From: Isohypsibius dastychi
Taxonomy: Eukaryota; Tardigrada; Eutardigrada; Parachela; Isohypsibiidae
NCBI GenBank assembly: GCA_034696485.1
Contig: JAQIWT010001424.1
Coordinates: 1-10,843, forward strand
Length of the DNA stretch: 10,843 nt
Direction of reading: 5' to 3'
Shown here: in pieces, positions 1-7,575 of the stretch
How positions within the stretch are numbered: position 1 is the stretch's first letter
How the letters are laid out: each line of letters starts with the position of its first letter
Program-made: the position numbers and the translations under genes
Notes under the pieces: model-generated
Databases searched by the model: none
Seen by the model: only the letters and a program-made list of their open reading frames with translations
Told to the model about the DNA's origin: nothing

Positions 1-15
1 GGGTGTGCCGTTGTC

Positions 16-1210
16 CACATACGCCATGGCAGCAAGAGCATGCACTGGAAGGCAGCCAAGCGATAAGGCAGTTTAGTCCGGAGCAGTTGACAAGGGGCTA
101 GCGTCGAGGTGTTTGCATAAGTTTGCTGATACCATCTTGACCCGAATTATTGAAGGAAGTAGAGAGAAATCCCAAGACTGACAAGAGAAGAACGAAAGTT
201 TCAAAAATTTCTAACGATTCAGGATTCGGTCTGATCATATATCGGGCAATGTATGAAATGAAGATCGGAATACAAGATATTTTTTTCCTCCGTTAAACAA
301 AACACTTGTCTTATTCTCATAAAACCTGAAAAATAACAACTCTGCCCTCCCGGCTAATGGCAATTGTTCTTAGTGACAAAAGCTTCTGTCTTGTTCTTGC
401 TCACCAAATTGAGTGTGAATTCCTGACTATTGTTCAGTGTTCATAGGATGAGTGGCTAATGATGTTTGCTCTAGTACATTACGTTTGATAATGATTTCAA
501 AAATTCACTGCAGACGTCAGTATGAAAACAGGCCAAGGATATCATTTTCAAAAAATAGCTCATTTTTTTGTACGTGGGCCATACATTTCCTTGGAGCCAG
601 TTTTTCCAGCGGTATTCTAGTTATAATTCAAAAACGTAGATATTCCATGCATTCCTCTCTATGTTCAGTGTCTTTTTCGGGTCAAGATTTTATCGCGATT
701 TCGACGCCAGCCCCTTATCAACTGCTCCTGGTTTAGTGAGCCTCTCACTCCTCTACTGGGCATCGATCAACTGAAGAGGGTAATTTCCAGCCAGTTCTGG
801 CTGGAGTGAATGAGCCTGGAATGCCCAAACAAACAGACAAGACCACATGGACAAGTCCAAAATTTGTCTACGAGCCATAAGGCGGGATCAGTCATTCGTG
901 TACTTTTCCGGCTGGTTTAGGTACCGATGGTACCGAACCGGTTGTATGTTCTAGCCGTAGGCTGGAATATATATAAAGGGTAGTGTACACGAACATGATC
1001 CCGCCCCAAAGCTCGTAGATAAATTGTTGACCAGTTCGGCTGGGCTAGCCTTTCTGTCTGGCGTTACACGCTCATTTGTTTCAGCCGGAGCTGGTTGGAA
1101 ATTCCCTGTCCAGCTGATAGATGCTTATTAGAGCAATCGAGAGGCCCACTAGACTGCCATATCGCTTGACCGCTCTTCATGTGCATGCTCTTGCTGCTGT
1201 AGTGTGTGTG
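16..1210. repeat. Long foldback (inverted-repeat) element, interrupted
   Basis: Positions 16-77 match the reverse complement of about 1148-1210 (shared core GCAGCAAGAGCATGCAC, then AAGCGATAAGGCAGT against AAGCGATATGGCAGT). Positions 731-905 match the reverse complement of about 982-1150 (for example GGGTAATTTCCAGCCAG against GGGAATTTCCAACCAG, and CTACGAGC...GGCGGGATCA). With 78-730 removed, the left arm pairs continuously with the right arm, giving a foldback of about 540 bp with a loop near 906-981. The loop holds GGTACCGATGGTACC and a TATATATAAA run. No coding capacity is seen. The outer ends are close to the window edge, so the true boundary and target duplication cannot be fixed. Confidence 0.82.
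78..730. mobile_element. 653-bp TIR element inserted in the foldback, 7-bp target duplication
   Basis: The ends are inverted repeats: 78-107 starts CCGGAGCAGTTGACAAGG and the reverse complement of 701-730 starts CAGGAGCAGTTGATAAGG, with 27 of 30 positions alike. Degenerate similarity continues inward (ATCTTGACCCGAA and TAGAGAG occur in both arms). The 7-bp direct repeat GTTTAGT flanks it at 71-77 and 731-737. The mirrored arm of the host foldback holds the single-copy counterpart GTCTAGT (about 1148-1154 read in reverse), which acts as an empty site. No transposase is seen; the interior 94-codon plus-strand frame resembles nothing I know. It is probably non-autonomous. The superfamily is unclear, since 7 bp fits neither 8-bp hAT nor TA elements neatly. 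Confidence 0.85.
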
Positions 1211-1890
1211 AGTGAGTGAGGGCAGATTCGACGCAGCATTTCTAATGGTCTGTGTTAGTCTCGGGTTTGACAGTAATTAAGGCAGTCTTTTGACGAGCCA
1301 GAGAGAAGGAGAAGGAGGAGGTTTGTTCGCATATCACCACACAGGGTGAGCCACAGCATCGAAGCTTGTAGGGTCCGCGGCCCGTCTTCGACCGTGTTTA
1401 CTTCTGATTTAATCTCTGAACGCGGTCGTTTTACGAAAGACTTGCCGAGAGGCAAAGAAAGGAATGGTCTTGGACCACCGCGAGAAGGCTCGAATGTACT
1501 ATAGTCATAATCACTTTGAGTTTTTGTAACTACTGAAATTTTCAAAATTTCATTTGTTTTATCAAAATTCAAGTTCGAAATTTCCGTTCAACTCGAATAT
1601 TTGTGAAATTTTAGTTCCTTTCGGAATCGTCTCAAAACACAACAAATCCAAACAGAATGTCGACCGTTATGTTTACGAAAATTATTTGGTCGAAATATTT
1701 CCATATTATTGCGCTGATGACCTTGACTTCGATCCATAACAAGCTTACAAGGTTCTGTTTTATGGTGACTTCTGAGCCTCAATCGTTGAAGCTGCATCTG
1801 CAAGATTTCAACCGTTGCCACCAGTCGAAGAAAGTAAAAGCGTAGCCACTGAAGTCAACTCAATACTGTTCTTTCTGGCACAATTTGCTG
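1211..1890. other. Stretch without a supportable gene
   Basis: It begins with a GT/GAGT-rich run (1200-1221). Open frames on both strands (minus 1255-1572 and 1588-1821; plus 1554-1845) are short, resemble no family I recognise and lack convincing splice context. The part at 1329-1377 is a dispersed repeat. AT-rich sequence with TTTCAAAATTTCA-like runs (about 1530-1620) looks intronic or intergenic. Confidence 0.5.
1329..1377 (+). repeat. Dispersed repeat, copy 1 (second copy at 10794-10843)
   Basis: The segment shares TCGCAT at its start, then GGAGCC/GTGAGCC, and finally GCATCGAAGCT followed two bases later by TAGGGTCCG with the last 50 bases of the window, in the same orientation and over the same length. 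The copies lie about 9.4 kb apart. Both also read on the minus strand as an open frame with RTL.ASM..L.L.G.MR, but this may simply reflect the DNA similarity. Confidence 0.65.
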
Positions 1891-1902
1891 CCCCCCCCCC
1901 CC
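1891..1902 (+). repeat. Poly-C run (12 C)
   Basis: An uninterrupted run of 12 C. It lies just before CCAGCCGG...TCCAC (1901-1916), which recurs as a direct repeat at 2119-2133 on the far side of the hairpin at 1974-2058. Run length is likely to vary or be misread. Confidence 0.9.
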
Positions 1903-1973
1903 AGCCGGAAATCCACCCAGGTGGTGGGGCTTGCCAATACCTATTATACTTTACCTATTATATATCCTGCGGA

Positions 1974-2058
1974 TATACACTCCGTTAAGAAATTTACTGG
2001 AAAACTCCCATGTTAAGTCTACGAGAGTTTTCCAGTAAATTACTGAACGAAGTGTATA
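1974..2058. mobile_element. Short hairpin MITE-like element with TA ends
   Basis: About 34-bp arms (1974-2007 and 2025-2058) are inverted copies: TATACACTCCGTT against TATACACTTCGTT at the ends and AATTTACTGGAAAACTC in both arms. The spacer is about 17 bp. TA at 1974-1975 and 2057-2058 would be the target duplication, leaving an 81-bp element. TA duplication is the habit of Tc1/mariner-type elements, so this may be a tiny non-autonomous relative. No coding capacity. Confidence 0.72.
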
Positions 2059-2144
2059 ACCGGCTAAGGACCTTCGGTACCATAACCGGGCCGGAACACT
2101 TCCCTAAACCCCCAGCCTCCAGCCGGTGTCCACTCTTTAACTTA

Positions 2145-2527
2145 CAAGCAAGTTGATAGTGGCTGAGAATGGTTTAAAAATAAGCCATGGGTACCAAAAC
2201 GTAAAGGATGCATTGAAGAATATTATCAAAGACCTAAATTATGCGAAATAAAATCCCAGGCACACTTGTGATTTTTTGAAAAAGCACGTTTTTCGGGTGG
2301 ACACGCAAGAGCGCCGTCAGAGATGAGTCATCTGCCTTTTACGGTGAGCCGTGACGTCACATTTACGTTTTCACTCTGAAAAAGCGACTTTTTAAAAAAT
2401 TCGTAAGTATGCCTGGGATTTTATTTCGCATAATTCAAGTCTCTCATAATATTCTTCAATGCATCCTCTACGTTTTGGCACCCGTGGCTTATTTTTAAAC
2501 CATTTTCAGCCACTATCAACTTGCTTG
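2145..2527. mobile_element. 383-bp near-palindromic foldback (MITE-like)
   Basis: The left arm starts CAAGCAAGTTGATAGTGGCT and the reverse complement of the right arm starts identically. Long similar blocks follow (TGGTTTAAAAATAAGCCA, GGATGCATTGAAGAATATTA, AATTATGCGAAATAAAATCC). Pairing persists for over 150 bp per arm, leaving a small centre (about 2305-2370) with GTGACGTCAC. I find no convincing target duplication. The right end abuts the last recognisable residues of the decayed FN3 domain, so this element may mark where that gene was cut off. Confidence 0.82.
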
Positions 2528-3142
2528 CTTTGCTATCAACATATACCCCTCAAACGATGAACATCCTGCAGAGTAATCCACTGTTCTCGTTGATCTTACT
2601 CTCGATACTGAACTCTGAGGAACTTTATATCAAGTCCATCATTGGGCGGGACATCCCATCTCAACATTACAGCCGTGTCAGAGACACGCTCGACTTTTGG
2701 CCGACTTGGTGAAACCATAAGTTCTTCATTCACATCATAATCATCCTCCTCATCATAGTCATTCTCAACTTTTGCAGGTGCTTTCGTGTTTTTCTTGCTT
2801 TTTTTCGGCTTCTTGGTCACTTCGCTCAGCACTTCAAAAGCCGAAGTTGAAACGGTATCCTCATCTCCAGGTGGCGCTGTCATATAGAATTCATACTATA
2901 GTATTCTGAAGTCGCTCCTGGTGACATCCAATCTAGGATGTCTGGGAATGGCACTTTGGCCGTTGTTGAAGGAGACGTACTGTAGTCGTCGAAGGTGGCT
3001 CAGAAACAGTAGTATCTTCCTCGGGATCATCCGGTGAACACCCCGTCTCAAACTGTTCCCAAAAAGAAATTGTCGAAGTCTGGCGCCGCCGATGTACTCG
3101 TTCCTTCCACAAATGCAGTACCAGCTATCAAAGTAATAGCAA

Positions 3143-3170
3143 ATTGAATAAGAGATATCTCTTATTCAAT
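3143..3170. repeat. Perfect 28-bp palindrome
   Basis: The 14-base half-site ATTGAATAAGAGAT is followed directly by its exact reverse complement, with no spacer. It lies in the degraded linker of the Ig/FN3 pseudogene, between the Thr-rich stalk and the FN3 part. It could be a cruciform-forming scar or a chance expansion; no protein site is recognised. Confidence 0.95.
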
Positions 3171-3224
3171 GTGGTAATAGTGTCATTATCCGAAATAGTC
3201 ATCCTCCGGCTCGAACACCAAATC

Positions 3225-3416
3225 CTACATATTCGTTGTCGACCGCATCGTCGTTGATGTGGTACTTGGAGCCGTCGATATTGTGGTCGTGCTGTGCACT
3301 GTCGTAGTACTCGTTGTTGTTGTTGTCGTACTTGTGGTCGTGGTTGGGACTTCCGTCGTAGTTGTTGTTGTGGTCGTCGTTGTACTGGTTGTTGTTGTCT
3401 TCTCTACAGCTGTCAC
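3225..3416 (-). repeat. Thr-rich trinucleotide stalk repeat
   Basis: Imperfect ACN triplets (GTT/GTC/GTG on the plus strand) encode a run of mostly Thr, with a few Ser, Pro, Val and Glu, for about 60 codons. Such stretches are typical O-glycosylated stalks of extracellular proteins. Codons are mixed (ACA, ACG, ACT, ACC), so this is a degenerate coding repeat and not a fresh microsatellite. A 64-nt candidate intron (acceptor GGTGACAG just upstream) joins it in phase to the last Ig strand. It belongs to the pseudogene above. Confidence 0.8.
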
Positions 3417-3823
3417 CTACCGTAAAAAATGAAAGTAAAGGACGCTGTTGGGTAGACATCATCAAATTGCAACTAGTGACCATGAAGGTTCGATAATTCG
3501 AATCGAATTCATTGCTGACGAAGCACTGAAATAATCCATTATGAGAACGTTCCGAACTATCTTCTTCTAGTCTTGCGTTAGTTTCCGTCGTAACAAAACC
3601 CCATCGTGAAACCAATGACTTCCCGGACTTGGTGAACCAAGAACTGGGCAGTCCAGTACGAACGCTTCACCGATCAGATTCTGAACTTTTTCTCCGAGTG
3701 TCTCTTCGGCGCAGTAAGGCGCTTGTACAGCTTTTACTGTCCTGGAAAATTTGATAGTCTCCTTTCTATTTGAAGCAGTGCACGTATAAGTTCCCGCAGA
3801 ATCTGGTTGGAAATTAACGATAC

Positions 3824-3845
3824 ATGCAAATTGTATGCAAATTGT
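3824..3845. repeat. Exact 11-bp tandem duplication inside Ig3
   Basis: ATGCAAATTGT occurs twice back to back (3824-3834 and 3835-3845). Being 11 bp, it shifts the reading frame. The residues before it and the conserved DSAGTYTC strand after it lie in different frames. Confidence 0.9.
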
Positions 3846-4989
3846 CCAATATCGTTTCGTGGGAGGGAAGAGGAGCACCATGGCGCTCCCATGAGAATAC
3901 CGGCTTTGGTATGGTTCGATCCAGTCAGAGCACGTACACTCAGCTGACCAGCATGATGCGGCGTAAGAAATCGCATCGCGGGAGATTTCGGAGTTTTCAA
4001 CACTTTCAGAATGATACGTTGACGACTTTTCCCTTCATGCCCACCATGTATGGTGAAGATACATTTATAATGTCCGGCATCGCGAGATGTGACGGATGCG
4101 ATATCAACGGTCCCCTCCTGAGATGTGTAGTATTTGTCCGAAGAAGCCGGAAACACTTTCTTTGGTCGCTCCCACATAAAGGCCACTTTTGGACGAGAGT
4201 ACCAGTACACGTCCAGAATATCACAACTAAGCATAGCGGTTTGATTCTCCGCCGCTTCGACAATCACATCCGGCATTTTTCGAGATTTCTGTGAGGCGTC
4301 AAAACAGACTCGAATTAACAAACTAAGAAAATGCCATTCAACTGAAGAGCGTTCGTTTAGCTTCGAACTACAAAGCAGTCCGTCTCCCTTGGTCTTTCTT
4401 ACGGTGAACCATATTTAAACAATGACAATTGCTGCTCTTCAAAAAAGATCAGAGGGTCTGAAAATCGAGCAGGACATTTGAATTAAAGAATTTTCATGAA
4501 AAAAGGTCAACGTCCTTGTCTTTCGATATTCCTGAGAATCGGAGGATAATACAGAACTCAACAAATTAAATAAAATTGGTAGCAGAGGCGACGAAAGCTG
4601 CCCTTCAACTGGAGATTGATGTGGAAAATAATTAAGAATGATGTCCGAACTTCGTCCACTGCCCACTTCCCAGCTCGTCTGATAAGTAGCCAGAACAGTT
4701 AATAAATTATCGTCCTGCTGCTGCACCAAGTAAACTCTCTGAGGAAAACACCGCAACATACATCCATTCTGCACACTCGTAATTCTGCGAGATCGAAGAA
4801 TCAATGTCAAAATGGTAATTACCGAGACATTTCGTGATTTATAGGATTGACCAGAGTATACAGTATTTGGTGCATGTGTACTTACATGCAGTTGAGCCTG
4901 TTTGCTGAGAAGACTGCTTCCCCCAAATTTCGCAAGGCACTGGTACAGACTACAGACCATCGAAACTTCTGTTGAATCTTTCAATGACG

Positions 4990-5517
4990 AGGACACTTTT
5001 TTCTGCCGCACTATTTTCTGGACCTTTGGAGTCGCAGCTTTGCGGATTTCAAGTTTCACCACTGGTTGTTTGACAATAACAGGAGCAGCCACCTGTTCCA
5101 ATTTTGCAACCACCTGTGGCGAGAACTGCAATGCCAGATGATACAAATATGATGGTTGCTCCAGTGTATTCCTGGAATTCCCAACTGCATCATTCCCGTA
5201 AGCAACTGGATTTTGGTCATTAATCGCTTTATAAAACATATCGCTTTCCGGCGGAAGTTGTAGCGCCAAATTCTCACCCATCTGAACCACTCTTCCCTGG
5301 TCATGCGCCGGACCACAGAAAAACATAATCGAATGCAGTGCAGTCGTGCTAGTTCGTGGAAGGAGATCTTGGTGGTGACCTTCATTGAAGAGATGCCTGG
5401 AAGAAACCCGCTCAAAGAACGCTGCTTCCGCTGCTTCGCACTGCGCCAGCGCTCGTCAATTACGGCATCCGGAAAGAACAGAATACCGGAATTTCTGCAC
5501 TTGATTAACGCCGTCAT
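4990..5517 (-). pseudogene. Frameshifted partial copy of the DUF1917-like domain
   Basis: From an ATG at 5517 the frame reads SGILFFPDAVIDERWRSAK...GFLPGISSMKVTTKI, matching GKWMFFPPEHSIDDRWNAAK...GNLPGISFVKVSTAM in the gene at 5957-7501. Near 5320-5330 the similarity jumps to another frame: MFFCGPAHDQGRVVQMG and LQLPPESDMFYKAINDQ match LFIYGPSTDELMMKIG and SVFPPTSEFVYYKSDEQ. A small indel therefore breaks the copy. The N-terminal 35 or so residues of the intact copy and its whole exonuclease half are missing. The second frame then runs on without a stop into the Ig1 piece of the neighbouring pseudogene, which looks accidental. A programmed frameshift or sequence error cannot be excluded, but the missing halves favour a dead duplicate. 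Confidence 0.7.
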
Positions 5518-5655
5518 TCAATGCACACTATCAGGATAAAAAAAGTAACCAAAAATCAATCCGCGAATAATTTATCAGAAAAGAAGCAAGCTAACGTCGA
5601 TTCATTGCGAGTTAACATCATTCCTGCATTTTGGAAACAGCGGCAATTCTAAATA

Positions 5656-5824
5656 TACTGTACTGTCTCGATGCTAACGGACACTTTTTGGACCGTGGTG
5701 GTAATTTACCACTGGGGCAACAGGCCACTGTATGGTGGTAACCTCGCTCGGTAAGGTAAAATGGCCGGGGGTAAATTACCACCACGGTCAAAAAAGTGTC
5801 CGTTAGCATCGAGACAGTACAGTA
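5656..5824. mobile_element. 165-bp MITE with 55-bp arms and TA duplication
   Basis: Arms 5656-5710 and 5770-5824 are inverted copies differing at about one base (TACTGTACTGTCTCGATGCT at both ends, TGGTGGTAATTTACC inside). TA at each end is the probable target duplication. The interior is only about 60 bp and has no coding capacity. The close match of the arms suggests recent insertion or gene conversion. A Tc1/mariner-derived MITE is the likely class. It lies in the spacer below the exonuclease gene. Confidence 0.88.
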
Positions 5825-5956
5825 CCGGACCGGAACACAGAAGAACGGGTAAAGAATTACTTAAAAGAATTACTTTAAATTAAAACAGGAATCAGATTCG
5901 AATGAGAAATCATTAAATAAGTCAAGTGCGCGGACAACTGAAAAGTCAGGATCATT

Positions 5957-7501
5957 TCACAAAAGTGCACTGACCAGCCTACTCCAGAAGCTCTGCAGCA
6001 TGAAAACCGCCAGAATGAACATCATGACAATCTCGAATGCAGAATATCGTTCCTCCACAATCGCCGGCACATTTCCATCCACTCCCGGTTCAGCGACCTT
6101 TCTCCCTGCGAAAGACACTCGTTTTCGATCAACCGCCGGCTCAACATCCAGCTCCTCCGTCCCATCTGCCAAACTCTTCCACCGAAAGTACACTTCTGTA
6201 CAAGACAAAACATCCGTTTCCGCTCCATGAAGCACTCTTTCCGGGGGATATCCAAAGAGATCTTCGTACAAAACCGACAATTTTTGATTCGTATGAATTG
6301 ACATCAGTTCTTTCCCCATCTTCATTGTGCAACAAGTTTCCAGACTCTCGAAGAGTTCGTAAAAATCCGTCCGGTTTTTGCGAGCGATTTCTGAAAGGAC
6401 GACCCGGAAGTCGAACTGTACATTACGTCCGACTAGAACTTCCACTCCGGAAAAAGCGTTGTTTAACTCGTCCAACACACAGTTCAAAGTAACGCCTTCC
6501 GATTTCCGCTTTCCGTGAACTTTCGGCATTCCGTGGAAGTCGAATGTGAATTCCGGCTTGACGATATATTCTCCTTTGCTGACCACTTCGCCTGAACTTT
6601 TATAAACGTGCCCAGCGATTTCCATGAGACGACAACGATCCCAAGCGTCGGTTTCGGTGGGTGAAGCAGACGGCGGAAAGCCGGTTGTTTCCGTGTCGAA
6701 TACGAAGATCAGACCGGAAACATTCTTCCAGTTATTTTTTGCGGGCAATCGCTTTCCTAAAAATAGAATAAATCAATTATTTAAACTTAACTCAAAAGTC
6801 CTTTCGAAAACTTCGATAATAAAATTACAACAAACGAAAATTATCTTGTCAGCAGTTATTCATGAAAGGTGAGATCAAATGGTGTGACTCAAAACAAATA
6901 TTTAAATTATCTGGCCTTCTACCATAGACAATACTATACCAAAACAGATGGTACAAATGTTTCAACTGCAAAACATACTGGGCGAATCTTTGGTTTCAGC
7001 TCTTTTCTCGACTTCCGGTTGCACTTCCGCTTGCCCATCCTCCTTCCACATTTCAATCGGAGTAATCGGCGCACATCGTAGTCGATACAGATAATTCTTC
7101 CCTCGGGTTCCAGAAGATGTCGTCTCATCTTTTCCTCTCAAAGATCGTTTGGATTGCTCGTCAGATTTGTAATAAACAAACTCGCTTGTCGGAGGAAAAA
7201 CGGAGATGAATTTTCGTCCGATTTTCATCATCAGTTCGTCCGTCGATGGACCATAAATGAAAAGAATGACATATTTTTCAGCGTGATGGGAAACTGGCAT
7301 AGCGGTGCTGACTTTGACGAAAGAAATTCCAGGAAGATTTCCGCGACTATAGAGCTCTTTTGCAGCATTCCAGCGATCATCAATCGAGTGCTCGGGGGGA
7401 AAAAACATCCATTTTCCGTCTGCTTCTGGAAACGCTTTATCGTCGTGCCGAACTTCGAGCCACTGGCTATCGATGTGGAAAGATGGCAGGGAACACTCCA
7501 T
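5957..7501 (-). CDS. DUF1917-like domain fused to DEDDh 3'-5' exonuclease with C-terminal membrane anchor
   Basis: Two exons, 7501-6979 and 6756-5957 (stop included), are joined by a 222-nt GT-AG intron (donor GTATGT, acceptor CTATTTTTAG). The split codon A|GA fits both frames, giving about 440 residues. Residues 30-155 (GKWMFFPP, DDRWNAAKEL, GNLPGISFVKVST, EKYVILFIYGPSTDE, FVYYKSDEQ, NYLYRLR) resemble UPF0696/DUF1917 proteins such as C11orf68/BLES03, known for an eIF4E-like fold. Residues about 190-380 form a DnaQ/RNase T-type exonuclease: FVFDTETTG (D195, E197), NVQFDF (D290) and HGAETD (H351, D356), so all five DEDDh residues are present. A hydrophobic segment near 414-436 (FEIVMMFILAVFMLQSFW) ends the protein, suggesting tail anchoring with the exonuclease in the cytosol or nucleoplasm. 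The exonuclease exon has no ATG upstream of its motif, which supports the join. The ATG at 7501 is the first after a TTTCAG acceptor. Exonuclease assignment is strong; the N-terminal domain name is tentative. Confidence 0.82.
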
Positions 7502-7564
7502 GTTTTCTCCCTCGACAGATTCCGATTGCGAAGAAATTTTATGGACTGAGTGCGATTCCCCCGT

Positions 7565-7575
7565 CCTGAAAGCAA
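7565..7575 (-). promoter_or_regulatory. Probable trans-splice (or 3' splice) acceptor before the exonuclease gene
   Basis: GCTTTCAG on the minus strand (AG at 7567-7566) lies 64 nt before the ATG at 7501, and no other ATG intervenes. The start context AAAACATGG has A at -3. In nematodes such a site often receives a spliced leader; an ordinary intron after an unseen non-coding first exon is equally possible. Confidence 0.4.

Larger units (their letters stand above)
2530..4972 (-). pseudogene. Decayed Ig/FN3 cell-surface receptor or adhesion protein
   Basis: Reading down the minus strand: an Ig C-terminal piece (LYQCLAKFGG...SKQAQLH, about 4886-4953); a nearly complete Ig domain (about 4288-4006, LSCDIL, VAFMWERP, DAGHYKC); a broken third Ig (PKPVFSWERHGAPLP near 3870-3915, then DSAGTYTCTASN near 3770-3800); a fourth Ig (FVLDCP...SHWFHDG, then NGLFQCFVSNEF, about 3490-3690); a Thr-rich stalk (3225-3416); an acidic/Lys linker; and the start of an FN3 domain ([20 protein letters not shown], about 2596-2720). 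Some introns remain plausible (4785-4885; one ending before the stalk). The four-Ig, stalk, FN3 order recalls Ihog/CDO/BOC- or IGCM-type proteins, but the match is only by eye. Lesions: frame changes in Ig3 and Ig4, an 11-bp duplication at 3824-3845 and a TAA at 2596-2598. No FN3 residues are seen beyond 2530. Confidence 0.72.

Noticed and set aside
452-736. 94-codon plus-strand open frame
   Set aside because: It lies within the inserted TIR element and runs into its terminal repeat; no similarity to a transposase is seen.
968-980. TATATATAAA as a promoter
   Set aside because: It sits in the loop of a foldback element with no gene downstream; no evidence of transcription.
1255-1572. 105-codon minus-strand open frame
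   Set aside because: No family resemblance, a Leu run from CTC/CTT repeats, and part of it is the dispersed repeat; not supported as a gene.
3225-3420. CRISPR-like or minisatellite array
   Set aside because: Triplets are degenerate and read as a Thr-rich stalk in frame with Ig sequence; there are no repeats with spacers.
3824-4294. 156-codon plus-strand open frame
   Set aside because: It is antisense to the Ig domain region and has no recognisable domain; it is a shadow of the minus-strand coding sequence.
6037-6492. 151-codon plus-strand open frame opposite the exonuclease
   Set aside because: Antisense shadow; the minus-strand frame carries the complete DEDDh motif set.
4975-7000. Apparent shared tail KDS...M.CS between the DUF1917-like pseudogene and the intact gene
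   Set aside because: In the intact gene these residues lie past the splice donor at 6978, so they would not be translated; judged coincidental.
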